A stretch of DNA of 64,000 bases from Armigeres subalbatus (lineage: Eukaryota; Arthropoda; Insecta; Diptera; Culicidae), in contig NC_085140.1 in NCBI RefSeq assembly GCF_024139115.2, forward strand, positions 156,886,452 through 156,950,451. The letters run 5' to 3'. Made by a program: the position numbers and the translations under genes. Numbering within the stretch: the stretch's first letter is position 1; each line of letters opens with the position of its first letter. Below the pieces are notes generated by a model. It was given only the letters and a program-made list of their open reading frames with translations, ran no database searches and was not told the DNA's origin. This document shows, piece after piece, positions 1 through 10,560 of this stretch.

Positions 1-7
1 AGTGAGG

Positions 8-446
8 TGTCGCATACTACCTAATATATACTTCTGCTTAGTGTACACGAGTTGCTCCTCCTAAAACTGAGCCAGTCGTCCTGAGCTAATCGTCTCCAAA
101 ACAATTCCTGGTCCAATCTGTTGCCCGCACAAATGGGATTCCATTCAACGTTTGAACTGTTGTTCCTCTCCATCACATGTGCCTGTACAAGCGGCCCGAC
201 TCCGATGATTGTACAGCTCCTGAATGTGTTGGTCCGATGCTCTTACTGGATTTCTGCTGACAAGGCAGCAACCTACTACACGTTCCAACCTCCCGATAAA
301 TTCCGACGCTAACCACGAGTTACGCAGCTAATCCATGATCGCATGGCGGCACGTGACTTGTTGATAATAAAAGTGAGCTACAGCTGCTGGCAGAAGTATC
401 AGTCAGCAGCCTGCCATGAAGATAGGGAGATTACTTATCTTCAACA
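8..446 (+). mobile_element. Ty1/copia-type LTR
   Basis: The segment begins TGTCGCATACTACC and ends ATCTTCAACA, the TGTTG...CAACA style of copia-like LTRs. It is followed directly by GGTTATGGGCCCAG, the usual copia primer-binding sequence (initiator-tRNA-Met fragment). A second sequence starting TGTTGCATACTACC begins at 497, and both starts are preceded by a similar purine-rich GAGG. No gag or pol is visible, so this is LTR material only. The window edge cuts whatever lies upstream. Confidence 0.6.
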
Positions 447-461
447 GGTTATGGGCCCAGT
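447..461 (+). other. Primer-binding site of the copia-like element
   Basis: GGTTATGGGCCCAGT lies immediately after the CAACA end of the LTR. This is the position and sequence expected for a copia-type primer-binding site. Only 50 bp separate the LTR end from the next LTR-like start at 497, so the internal region is almost wholly deleted. Confidence 0.55.
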
Positions 462-496
462 ACGCGTCCAGTTCGCATCTTCCGTCTACTGCGAGG

Positions 497-545
497 TGTT
501 GCATACTACCTAACATTCTAACAGAAAACACGTTGCTTCAATAGG
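497..545 (+). mobile_element. Truncated second copia-type LTR start
   Basis: TGTTGCATACTACCTAA repeats the beginning of the LTR at 8. Similarity fades after about 45 bp (shared ACACG-GTTGCT words). It is read as the start of a downstream LTR that is truncated or strongly diverged. Confidence 0.45.
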
Positions 546-879
546 GCATTGAATGCAAACCCGGTAACTGTATAGATCCAATACATAAGTGGTCCCCAGC
601 ATGCTTACTATCAAGGGCCGCATTATAATTATGCACTGTTTGAACGGGCCGCAGTATTTTTGAAATATTTGTTTATCATTTCGAATTGAATTTCAAAGCT
701 TAGTACAAAATGATGTTGTTTATCATTTTTTTCAAACAATAATTTATTATTGTCGATATTTTCATAAAACAATACAATTGACCGATAGCCAATGCGTCTT
801 TTCGGACTCACCTGTTCCAAACATCTCAATCTACTTTCCTGAAGAAACGTGAATATTATTTGGTTCTTGAAGTCGTAGT
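546..879. other. Unassigned AT-rich stretch
   Basis: No recognised coding or repeat signal. An open frame on the minus strand (629-961) runs partly into SINE sequence and has no recognisable domain. Confidence 0.4.
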
Positions 880-1030
880 CATATGAAGTCGTAGGATGGT
901 TTCGGGTGGGAAACATTTTGGACTCCCTGGGCATAGTGTATCCATTGTACTTGCCACACAAGATACATACTCATGCAATGGCGGGCATAGAAAAGCTTTC
1001 AATTAATAACTGAGGAAATGCGAATAGAAT
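880..1030 (+). mobile_element. SINE (Feilai-like), left part, split by Penelope
   Basis: The sequence from about 885 (CCCTGGGCATA, then CATGCAATGG and CAATTAATAACTG) follows the body of the SINEs at 16304 and 31792. It ends in GCGAATAGAAT (1020-1030), which is repeated at 3842-3852 on the other side of the Penelope-like element. The SINE 3' part with its GAA-rich tail continues there. The 5' tRNA-like head is not seen. Confidence 0.6.
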
Positions 1031-1072
1031 GATAAGAAAATTATTTTGAGCTTTTTAGTGGAATGTTTTCAC

Positions 1073-1221
1073 CTGTCATAAGACGAGTTTATACCATCCC
1101 ATTGAATTCCACCACTTAATTGTATCTTGACAGATACGTATTTCGACCTCAACAGTAAGGCCGTCTTCAGTGTCTTGTACTTGACTCGACTTGAAGAAAA
1201 TGATCGCAGCTTACACTATTT
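1073..1221 (+). repeat. Left inverted terminal repeat of the Penelope-like element
   Basis: Reverse complement of 3693-3841, differing by one base (T/C in GTCTTGTACTTG). It overlaps the 5' leader of the ORF. A related sequence forms the palindrome at 15908. Confidence 0.9.
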
Positions 1222-1246
1222 AGCGGAAAATAATTTTCTTATCAAA

Positions 1247-3617
1247 ATGGCATCCAAGCGGAACGAGCGTAGTACTTTTATAGATTTGAAGAGGAGGATC
1301 GCAGGTATTCTTAAGGACGTGGCCTTCCTTAAGAAGTGCCAAAAGGAGAGGCTGACTCCTGTCAGCCATAGGATTAAGATGGGAGCTCACATCCCAAAAT
1401 CTATCAGTAAGAGGGCGGAATCGGATTTGTTGAAGTTGTCAATCAAGGGACACTATGCCAAGCTAGAGGTTGAACTTGGAGTGCTACAACCTGCACCTCA
1501 AGCTGGCAAAGGAGAACCAAGATTCTTTCGACATATTCCTAAAGAAGGTACAGCGGGCCGAAGAGTGTGAAGCAGACAGGAAGAGGAGACTGCACAAGAA
1601 GAAATTGACCATTCTACGAGGGAAATCAGCGACGGAAGGTAGAACGACTAACCCCACAGTACAAATGATCGAGGGATTCGTTGTTAACCGTTCAACACAG
1701 CAGTTTACGGAGGAACAATTAGCACACCTCAACAAGGGGTTAGGGTATGCGACAACCCAGAAAGCGGATCTAGAGCAGATAATCGTGGATACTGAGACAG
1801 CGATTTCACGAAATGTTGATCAACGGGACCAGAATAGTGTGAGAAACATCGTAGCAGACGCCATCAAAGCAGGACATCATGGGACATCAAACAAAGACGA
1901 GAGGAGGATTTTAAAGGAGTTAAAGGAGAAACCAGTTTACTACATGAAGGCGGACAAAGGAAACGCAGTGGTGATAATGGACAAAGAGGACTACGATGAA
2001 CAGATGACGACAAAAATCAACGGAGGACCATACAGGCATTTGAGAGTGGACCCACTACCCGGACTAATCCGACTTACGGATAAAACGATAAAGGAATGCA
2101 AGACGATCATCGGAGAAGCCCGCGTTAAAATGACGAACCCTGTGTTACCAAGGATCAAAGGACTACCAAAGATACATAAGCCAGGTACAGAGATGCGAGA
2201 AATAGTTTCATCGGTGGGATCCCCTACACAAAACTTGGCCAAGTGGTTAGTCAAGGAGTTCCAGAGTATGCCGAAGCCGTTCCCCAGCAGATCAGTTGTA
2301 AACACCCAGGAGTTCACCAAGAGGATATTGGAATCAGGAAACATCGGAGAAGAGGACATCATGGTATCATTCGACGTAGCGGCATTGTTCCCAAGCGTTC
2401 CAGTGAAGGATGCTCTGAACCTTTTGGAGGATTGGCTACTAGGACAACGGACGGATACAACATGGCGAGGAAAGGTAAAGATGTATCTCAAGCTTGCAAG
2501 ATTATGCATGAATGAGAACTACTTTACATTCCGTGGAAGCTTCTACAAACAAATGAAGGGTGCACCTATGGGAAATCCGCTATCACCGTTTTTGTGCGAA
2601 TTATTCATGGCGAATTTGGAAGACAACCTAGAGGAACAAGGAGTACTACCCGAGAAATGGTGGAGATACGTGGACGACATTTTCAGCATCATCAACCGGA
2701 AAGATCTACCCAGGATTTTGGAAGCGATAAACAACGTGCATAAAGACATCAAATTCACCCACGAGGAGGAAAAGGAAGGTAAATTACCTTTCTTGGATCT
2801 ACTGGTTATCAAGGGAACAAATGCAACATTAGACTTCGAAATCTACAGGAAGCCCACCAACACCATGAGAGTCATCCCATACACATCAAATCATTCGCAT
2901 CAGCACAAAATGGCAGCTTTTCATCACATGATCCACAGGATGCAGACGATTCCCCTGAGCGAAGAAGGAAAAACGAAGGAGCTACAACACATCTTGGAAA
3001 CAGCGAGGATCAATGGATACAAGGAAAGAACAATACAAGCAATCATCAACAAGAAGCAGAGGAACCTACGGAAAAACGAACTGACAACACTAACACCGAT
3101 CGATGAACCGCTGAAGAGGGTATCGGTCCCCTATGATCGACACATCACCCACCAGCTACGCCATCGACTGAGGAAATTCGGCATCGATTTAGTATTCTCC
3201 AGCAGAAGCAATCAACTGAAGACACTGTTGGGCTCCACAAAGGATAGAGTAGAAATGTTAAATAAGGCCGGGGTTTATCAAATTAATTGTTCACAGTGTG
3301 ATAAAGTATATGTAGGTCAAACAAAAAGATCGTTAGATGTAAGGTTCAAGGAACATATTGCAGAAGTAAGTAAGGCTAAGAGGGAAACTGATAAAGGATT
3401 AAATTATGAGTTTAGGTCTAAGGTAGCTGAACATGTATATCAGGAAAATCATTCAATTACGACATCAAACATTAAAATTTTAAGAAATGTCTCTTCTCCG
3501 TGGAAACTTGATGTTGCTGAGAGCTTGGAAATCTACCGACAGGTACAAACGCGGTTGTTGAATAAAGATCAAGGAAATGGTAGCTCCTGGCTCTTCAAGT
3601 TTATACCTAAGCATTAA
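1247..3617 (+). pseudogene. Penelope-like reverse transcriptase / GIY-YIG endonuclease, one frameshift
   Basis: This would be a protein of about 790 residues that copies the element RNA and cuts the target. The ATG at 1247 opens a frame starting MASKRNERSTF. That frame leaves homology near 1475, and a +1 frame (open 1470-3617, 715 aa) continues the protein, so a single indel breaks an otherwise intact ORF. In the 715-aa part the RT catalytic YVDD lies near residue 400, after the motif GAPMGNPLSP. The GIY-YIG domain starts near residue 601 with GVYQINCSQCDKVYVGQTKR and contains the conserved R in DVRFKEH. The CxxC before the YVG is usual for Penelope-type nucleases. The stop at 3617 precedes the right inverted terminus. 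The frameshift could also be an assembly or read error. Confidence 0.9.
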
Positions 3618-3692
3618 GCGCATCAAGCGAGTAGAAATAAGCACCGTAGTAAGATAAGTACCTAGATAAATTATTATACCTACGCATAGTAT

Positions 3693-3841
3693 AAATAGTG
3701 TAAGCTGCGATCATTTTCTTCAAGTCGAGTCAAGTACGAGACACTGAAGACGGCCTTACTGTTGAGGTCGAAATACGTATCTGTCAAGATACAATTAAGT
3801 GGTGGAATTCAATGGGATGGTATAAACTCGTCTTATGACAG
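3693..3841 (-). repeat. Right inverted terminal repeat of the Penelope-like element
   Basis: Inverted partner of 1073-1221 (148 of 149 positions agree by eye). It ends ...CTTATGACAG, followed directly by the duplicated GCGAATAGAAT. Confidence 0.9.
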
Positions 3842-3920
3842 GCGAATAGAATATTAGTTGACAAGCAGGCCAAGCTCCAATTGGAATGTAGAGCCATTCA
3901 AGAAGAAGAAGAAGAATACA
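3842..3920 (+). mobile_element. SINE, right part with (GAA)n tail
   Basis: Continues the SINE interrupted at 1030, with a CAGGCCAAG...CCAATTGGAATG body and an AAGAAGAAGAAGAA tail like those of the other SINEs here. It begins with the 11-bp target duplication. Confidence 0.55.
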
Positions 3921-3943
3921 CATTTTTATGATATTTTTATTTG

Positions 3944-5251
3944 TTTTTGCCTTTCTCGTATACTAAGTATACGGTAAAGGCTATATGATCGCTCCAAAAA
4001 CAAACTTTTCATAGAAGGCCCGGAGACCCATAGTGTTATATACCAATCGACTCAGTTCGACGAATTGAGGTGATGTCTGTGTGTGTGTGTGTGTGTGTGT
4101 GCGTGTGTATGTGTGTGTATGTGTGTGTGTGCGCAAAACTACTAAAAAAATGTCACTCATTTTTCGGGCACTTATCCTTAACCGATTTGCTCGCAACAAA
4201 ATGCATTCGACGCAGAACCCTGTCCCATTGTTTCCTATTTGAAATTGGCCAGATCGGACTATGGGGTCGAAAGTTATGGCCAAAATGCAAATTCATACGA
4301 AAAAATCGCGTAAAAAATGTCACTCATTTTTCGGGCATTTATCCTCAACTGATTTGCTCGCAACAAGTTGCATTCGATGCAGAATCCTGTCCCATTGTTT
4401 CCTATTTGAAATTGGCCGGATCGGACTATGGGATCGAAAGCTATGGCCAAAAATAAAAATGTATACGAAGAAATCGCGTAAAAAATGTCACACATTTTTC
4501 GGGCACTTATCTTCAACCGATCTGCTCACAACAAGTTGCATTTGACGTAGAATCCTGTCCCGTTGTTTCCTATTGAAAATTGGCCATGGGATCGAAAGTT
4601 ATGGCCAAAATACAAATTCATACGAAAAAATCGCGTTCAAAATGTCACAAGTTGCATTCGACGCAGAATCCTGTCCCATTGTTTCTTATTTGAAATTGGC
4701 CAGATCGGACTATGGGATCGAAAATTATGGCCAAAATACAAATTCATACGGAAAAATCGCGTAAAAAATGTCACTCATTTTTCGGGCACTTATCCTCAAC
4801 CGATTTGCTCGCAACAAGTTGCATTCAACGCAGAATCCTGTCTCACTGTTTCCTATTTGAAATTGGCCAGATCGGACTATGGAATCGATTGGACTACGGG
4901 ATCAAAAGTGATGGCCAAAATACAAATTCATACGAAAAAATCGCGTAAGAAATGTCACTCATTTTTCGGGAACTTATCCTCAACCGATGTGCTCGCAACA
5001 AGTTGCATTCAACGCAGAATCCTGTCCCATTGTTTCCTATTTGAAATTGGCCAGATCGGACTATGGAATCGAAAGATATGGCCAAAATCACAAATTCATA
5101 CGAAAAAATCGCGTAAACAATGTCACTCATTTTTCGGGCACTTATCTTTAACCGATTTGCTCACAACAAGTTGCATTCGACGTAGAATCCTGTCCCTCTG
5201 TTTCCTATTGAAAACTGGCCATATCGGACTATGGGATTGAAAATTATACCA
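3944..5251 (+). repeat. Tandem-repeat element, block A (~168-bp monomers)
   Basis: The block begins with a head, GCCTTTCTCGTATAC followed by a near-palindrome GTATACTAAGTATAC, then ~70 bp of conserved sequence and a (TG)n run. Six to seven monomers of about 168 bp follow. Each contains ATTTTTCGGGCACTTATC, GATTTGCTCGCAACAAG, CGGACTATGG and TTATGGCCAAAAT. Spacing of TCACTCATTTTT is 167, 167, 184 and 170 bp, with one shortened unit near 4600. Open frames through the monomers and the TG run are by-products of the repeat. Confidence 0.85.
4076..4135 (+). repeat. (TG)n microsatellite
   Basis: Interrupted TG run with GTATG variants. It sits at the same place in every copy of the head (also 5382, 6215 and, inverted, 30549). 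Confidence 0.9.
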
Positions 5252-5387
5252 TTTTTGCCTTTCTCGTATACAAAGTATACGTAAAGGCTATATGTTCGCT
5301 CCAAAAACGAACTTTTTATAGGAGTCCCGGAGACCCATAGTGTTATATACCGATCGACTCAGCTCGACGAATTGAAGTGATGTCTGT

Positions 5388-5426
<39 letters not shown>

Positions 5427-6087
5427 TGTGTATGTGTGTGTGTATGTGTGTGCGCAAAATAATCTCACTCATTTTTCAGGCACTTATCATTAACCGATTT
5501 GCTCGCAACAAGTTGCATTCGACGCGGAATCTTGTCCCATTGTTTCGTATTGAAAATTTGCCGAATCGGACTATGGGCTTCGGAGTTATGGCCAAAATAT
5601 ATTTTTTTACAACAAAAATTCTCACTCACTTTTTAGACACTTACTCTTAGCTGATTTACTCGCAACAAGTTTCATTCAACGCAGAATCATGTCCCATTGT
5701 TTTGTATTGAAAATTGGACAGATCGGACTATGGGTTTCGAAGTTATGGCCAAAATCCACTTTTTCACATGAGAAACACGTACAAAATTCTCACTCATTTT
5801 TCAGGCACTTATCCTTAACCGAATTGCTCGCAACAAGTTTCCTTCGACGCAAAATCCTGTCCCATTGTTTCGTATTGAAAATTGGTCGAATCGAACTATG
5901 GGATTCGAAGTAATGGCCAAAATACATTTGTTGACAAGAAAAATTCTCACTCATTTTTTAGGCACTTACTTTTAGCCGATTTGCCTGCAACAAGTTGCAT
6001 TCGACGCAGAATCTTGTTCCATTGTTTCGTATTGAAAATTAAACAGATCGGTATTAAACAGATATGGCCAAAGTTTATTTTTTTGCC
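5252..6087 (+). repeat. Tandem-repeat element, block B
   Basis: Second copy of the head (TTTTTGCCTTTCTCG, GTATACAAAGTATAC, TG run at 5382-5455). About four 155-166 bp monomers of a slightly different subtype follow, with TTTCAGGCAC and TTTCGTATTGAAAAT in place of the block A words. Confidence 0.85.
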
Positions 6088-6747
6088 TTTTTGCCTTTCT
6101 CGTATACAAAGTATACGTAAAGGCTATATGTTCGCTCAAAAAACGAACTTTTGATAGGAGTCCCGGAGACCCATAGTGTTATATACCGATCGACTCAGCT
6201 CGACGAATTGAGGTGATGTCTGTGTGTGCGTGTGTGTGTATGTGTGTATGTATGTGTATGTGTGTGTGTATGTGTGTGCGCAAAATAGTCTCACTCATTT
6301 TTCAGGCAATTATCCGTAACCGATTTGTTCGCAACAAGTTGCATTCGACGCGGAATCTTGCCCAATTGTTTCGTATTGAAAATTGGCCCAATCGGACTAT
6401 GGGTTTCGAAGTTATGGCCAAAATTCATTTTTTACATGAGAAACACGTACAAAATTCTCACTCATTTTTCAGGCACTTATCTTTAACGGATTTTCTCGCA
6501 ATAAGTTGCATTCGACGCGGAATTTTATGTTATGTTATGTTTAGTTATGGCCAAAATATATTTTTTTATAAGAAAAATTCTCACTCACTTTTTAGGCACT
6601 TACTCTTAGCTGATTTACTCGCAACAAGTTTCATTCGACGTAGAATATTGTCCAATTGTTTCGTATTGAAAATTTGCCCAAAATTGGACTATGGGTTTCG
6701 AAGTTATGGCCAAAATACATTTTTCAAAATCTCACTCATTTTAGTCA
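6088..6747 (+). repeat. Tandem-repeat element, block C
   Basis: Third head (6088) with a TG run at 6215-6282 and about three monomers of the block B subtype. The last monomer is cut at 6747 by a DNA element and resumes at 8992. Confidence 0.85.
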
Positions 6748-7579
6748 CATATGCAGGCCTGGTAGCGGGTCACTTTTTAGTCACTATTAACTAAGATTTT
6801 TTAAACTTAGCTTTATGTATCCGTCTGATGATGCTTTGTTCATGGCGGAAATGAAATTACGGTCCCGCTATTTAGTCCCTTCACAGAGAGCAAACTCATT
6901 GAAGGCGCGCCCCTTATCAAATCTTTCCTTGAGAAAACAGAACAGTAATACTGTTAATTGGCCATGCATCGGAGCCCTAGCCACATCCTTGTCTTGCTTC
7001 TAGAATATCACCGATAAAGCTTCAACCCCGGGATTTGGCTCTATCTACAAGACCATTTCAATCTAGAGAAGTTGTTCAGTAACAAGAAGTTCCCTGTGTT
7101 CCTCGAACTACCATTGTTTACCAGTTCATGAAGAGTTAGTACATCCATAGAACCCTAACTCGAACTTTTTCCAGCAGTTAGTTCAGCCTAGGTCGATGGG
7201 CCCTGGTTTTGTAACTAATTGCTAGAAAATCTGATTCCGCTGCAAACAATTTAGCCTCAAACGAGAGGAATTTGAGTCTGAGGGTAAAGTTATTTTTTTA
7301 ATTTAAAAACTGCTAAATACTAAATACGATAAATCCTTGAAATACCACAACTTATTGCTCTAGTTTGAAAAATGGTTTAAGCTAGGGTTCAGTTTGGTAG
7401 ATCTTACACTGTAAATAAAACAATACGTAAAAGTGATCTACCAGCTTTACGGGGGAAGCCACCCATTCACTAGCTGCTCTTATTGGCATTTCGTCAGTAG
7501 CTAATTAAAGGTATTCTACGTCACAAATTTTATAATTGGTATACAGTCATGCAAGCAGGAGACTTGCCGATAAAAACTC

Positions 7580-8095
7580 AAACTTTATAGTAAGGGAAGG
7601 TGGAGAGACTTGACCCCTGGGAGAGTTGATACTCCCCAGTTCTACCGAAAACTAAAGTAGTATTGTTATAGCGTATTAAGATCCTCTAGAGTATAGAGTC
7701 TAGACAAATGATCATTATGTGGCGAGCTATTTTTTTTATTGACAACCTTATTTACTCTATTATTTACTGTGTTTTGTCCCTCCTAAAGATGTTTTTAGTG
7801 GCCACGCAAAATTTGAACAACTTCTTCCAATAATGACCAAATGCTATCATTTTTTTCACAGCACAATGCCAAAAATATGCTAAATGATCTTCACTGATAG
7901 AAATGCCAACATTTCCAATTTCAGGAAATTCGGATGTTGAGTTGTTGCCTCAATATGAGGAGACTTGATCTCGTCATCCATGTGAAAAAAATCTCAAGCG
8001 GCTATTTTTTTGTAGATTTGACAGATGTAATGAAAAATTTGCTCTGAAAAAAAAAAAATTTAGTTAGTATAGAAAGAAGATCAAGTATCCCCAAT
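7580..8095. other. AT-rich interior with 'gagacttgatc' words
   Basis: Lies inside the 6754-8985 element. It carries GGAGAGACTTGACCCC near 7600, GAGGAGACTTGATCTC near 7957 and GATCAAGTATCCCC near 8080. Similar words occur in the element at 40001-41616, so this may be a diverged relative. No coding signal. Confidence 0.3.
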
Positions 8096-8286
8096 TTTGA
8101 AGATTGCATGCGCTGTTGAATTCCAATCGTTCATGAATGCGCACAGCAAGTCCGGCATTATAAGCAATTCAATCCCAGGCTTGTTGTACAATCTTCATAA
8201 TGTTTTATTTGTTTTCTACCAAAACGATCCGTACTGTTGTTCCTTTCACATTAAAGATTCCAAATACTTCCGTGAAAAGATATTTT

Positions 8287-8448
8287 AGATAAAGATTGTC
8301 GCTTCGGTTCCCTTTGTTCTGCTGTCCGAAACATGTGTGGTACTTAACTGTCAAATCGTATGTATTTTTCCTTCATTGACATTTAGATCCACTATCCTCG
8401 CCAGCAAAAGATGTTCCGGACAACGACGACAGCGACAATCTTTATCTA
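8287..8448. repeat. Foldback / small MITE-like inverted repeat
   Basis: AGATAAAGATTGTCGCT at the left is matched by AGCGACAATCTTTATCT at the right (17 bp). A second inverted block is TGTCCGAAACAT / ATGTTCCGGACA. The overall size of ~160 bp suits a small MITE. A clear target duplication was not found. Confidence 0.5.
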
Positions 8449-8991
8449 GTAACTAAAATATGTTTTCTTCCGTGGCACCTACGACAAATCGTAGAGTTCT
8501 CTGCATCTTTCTTAAGTAGGTGTTCAGCCAATCCAGTGATCGTTATTTTAACTCATTCTCTTTCACGCAGATTTTTGCCGAGAAATCATTTTTCGGGGAA
8601 GAAAAACAGGTCTTATAATAACCATGTTTCGCTCACTTCCAGTTACGTTAAAAATTTGATTTGCAATAGAGGGCAATACAATTTTACTTAGTCACTGAGT
8701 AGATAAAAGTTAGCGTGTACGATTTTTGATTCTCTTCTAAGTTCGTTCTAAGAGAAAAGAGTGGCAAGTTAAAGATGTTTTCCGTCACAAATAATTTGAA
8801 AAAAAGATTCTTCTTCGATCCAAAAACGCTTGACTTCGTCTCATCGAACTTGCAACTGAAACTGAAAGTCACTATTTGGTCACTTTTTCTGTAACTGAAA
8901 GTCACTATTAATTTTGGTCCCTTTTTTCGTCATCTTTGGTCACTAAAGTCACTATTTTGAGCGGCATCGGTCGCTACCAGCCTTGCATATG

Positions 8992-9845
8992 TACCCTCAG
9001 CCGATTTGCTCGCAAGAAGTTGCATTCGATGCAGAATCCGGTCCCATTGTTTCCTGTTGAAAATTGGCCGGATCGGACTATAGGCTCAGAAGTTATGGTC
9101 AAAATACTTTTTTTTTCACCAAAAGTGCGTAGAAATTACTCACTTGAAAGAAACGAGAAAGGCACCATCACCGCTAGGTGGATTAATCTGGGTTTTTATG
9201 GAAAAATCGCTAAAAAAATGTCACTCATTTTTCAGGCACTTTTCCTTAACCGATTTGCTCGCATTTAATTGCATTGGACGCAGAATGTCTCATATTTTCT
9301 TATTGAAAATTGGCCAGATCAGACTATGGGCTTAAAAGTTATGGTCAAATTACTATTTATTGTGAAAAAGAGTTCAAAAAAGTCTAGCTAACTTTTTCAG
9401 CACTTAGACTTCATCTATTCCCCAAGCAACACACGTTCAACAAATCTGGTTGCAGTAACCATATTGTGACTGAATCCGGTCATATATAAGTTACTGTGAC
9501 TGATGTGCAATATGTATGCTTCTCAGGTCGCCCGCAACAGATTGCATTCGACGCAGAATCTTGTCCCATTGTTTCCTATAGAAACATGGCCGGATCGTAC
9601 AATTGGGTCAAAAGTTATGGCGAAAATACTAATTTTAAAACTACAAAATAAAATGCCATTTTTTGCTCTTATGCTTATCCAATTTGTTTGCAACAAATTG
9701 CGTTTGGCGAGATTTTTTTATGCATATAAACAAATATGAAAAATAAGACCAATCCACATATTGGTGTTATTTTAGATTTTTCCAAACCTTTTGAACGAAC
9801 GAGAAAGGCACCATCACCGCTAGGTGGATTAATCTGGGTTTTTTA
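8992..9845 (+). repeat. Tandem-repeat element, block D and tails
   Basis: Monomers resume after the inserted element (CAGCCGATTTGCTCGC at ~8998, again at ~9250, diverged at ~9528). Two copies of the characteristic tail occur: CGAGAAAGGCACCATCACCG followed by CTAGGTGGATTAATCTGGG, at ~9157-9200 and ~9800-9842. A ~90-bp unrelated insertion lies at ~9420-9510. The tail is the mirror of the head, since both carry the 10-bp word GCCTTTCTCG / CGAGAAAGGC. Confidence 0.7.
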
Positions 9846-9859
9846 TTCGATGACGCACT

Positions 9860-10560
9860 ACTACACTTGAACACACTATTTAGCACCGTAATATTTAAAC
9901 AAAATCCAAATACAAAAATACTTCCGCACGCGATTTGCACCGCATTCCCCAAGCACCGGACACGGATGAACTTTTGCCCAACCCTTTGCGATCATGTGTG
10001 GCTTAGTGAATCGGATGGTGCTGATAAATGTTGAACATGGACCCGTACACACGGCATATCCTGCTGGGGCGCTGCTCGAATCCCTTGCCAGGTTCTTATT
10101 AAAGATTGCTATCCTGACCGGGGGCGAGCGGAAGGATAAAAATAACCTTCCAGAAAAAAAGCGCCAAAGCAACACATACAAAGCCACCCACCTAAACTGT
10201 TGCTTCACGTTATTTCTCCAGTTCCGTTGGTCGGGACTCGGGAGGGCTAGAAAAGCCATCCAATCAGCGAGAGATGCAATCGGGTTGAGACTATAACGAA
10301 CGGGCGGGGGAATATCCTAGTCGGTATGTCTTTTGAAAGTACGTGCGTGCCGGGGAAAACGAGAGAGGAAACGGAAGAAACGAGTCCTGGCGTGTTTCTT
10401 CGGAGTTGAAAAGGATGTAGCGTTTTCGCAGTACGAGCAGTAAAAGTCAGCTGAGGTGTGAATGGGTTTGGATGATAAATTGATTTGCTACCCAATGAGC
10501 CATTGAAGCAAGGAATTGGAACGGGGATGTTTCTTGAAGTGATTTAAATATTCATGATGT
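9860..10560. other. GC-richer, apparently non-repetitive island
   Basis: Clearly richer in G+C than its surroundings and without matches to the other repeats in the window. Overlapping open frames on both strands (minus 9876-10259, 127 aa; plus 9994-10296, 100 aa) have no recognisable domain. It could be an old transposon, a host 5' exon or a regulatory region. The sequence alone does not decide. Confidence 0.35.

Larger units (their letters stand above)
1031..3841 (+). mobile_element. Penelope-like retroelement with long inverted termini
   Basis: A 2.8-kb element carries a reverse transcriptase with a C-terminal GIY-YIG endonuclease, the hallmark of Penelope-like elements. Segments 1073-1221 and 3693-3841 are inverted copies of each other, 149 bp long with one mismatch found by eye. 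A further ~42 bp (1031-1072) precedes the left one. An 11-bp direct repeat (1020-1030 and 3842-3852) is a plausible target-site duplication inside a SINE. The near-identical termini suggest a recent insertion. Penelope termini are known to occur in direct or inverted arrangements. Confidence 0.88.
6754..8985. mobile_element. Non-autonomous DNA element (hAT-like?) inserted in the 168-bp array
   Basis: The left end reads CAGGCCTGGTAGCG and the right end, in reverse complement, CAAGGCTGGTAGCG. Both are flanked by CATATG (6748-6753 and 8986-8991). Near both ends short GTCACTATT / GGTCAC words recur. Joining the flanks restores a 168-bp monomer (CTCACTCATTTT...CTCAGCCGATTTGCTCG). The 2.2-kb interior has no recognisable transposase. 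The family is uncertain: the termini look hAT-like, but a 6-bp duplication is short for hAT. Confidence 0.6.

Noticed and set aside
4070..4456. Open frames beginning MMSVCVCVCV... (also 5396, 6213 and minus 30369)
   Set aside because: Translation of (TG)n plus a tandem monomer. The residues repeat with the DNA unit and no domain is present.
9876..10259. 127-residue minus-strand frame (MAFLALPSPDQ...) as a membrane protein gene
   Set aside because: Hydrophobic stretches exist, but there is no family match, no conserved motif and no clear gene context. Kept only as part of an unassigned island.
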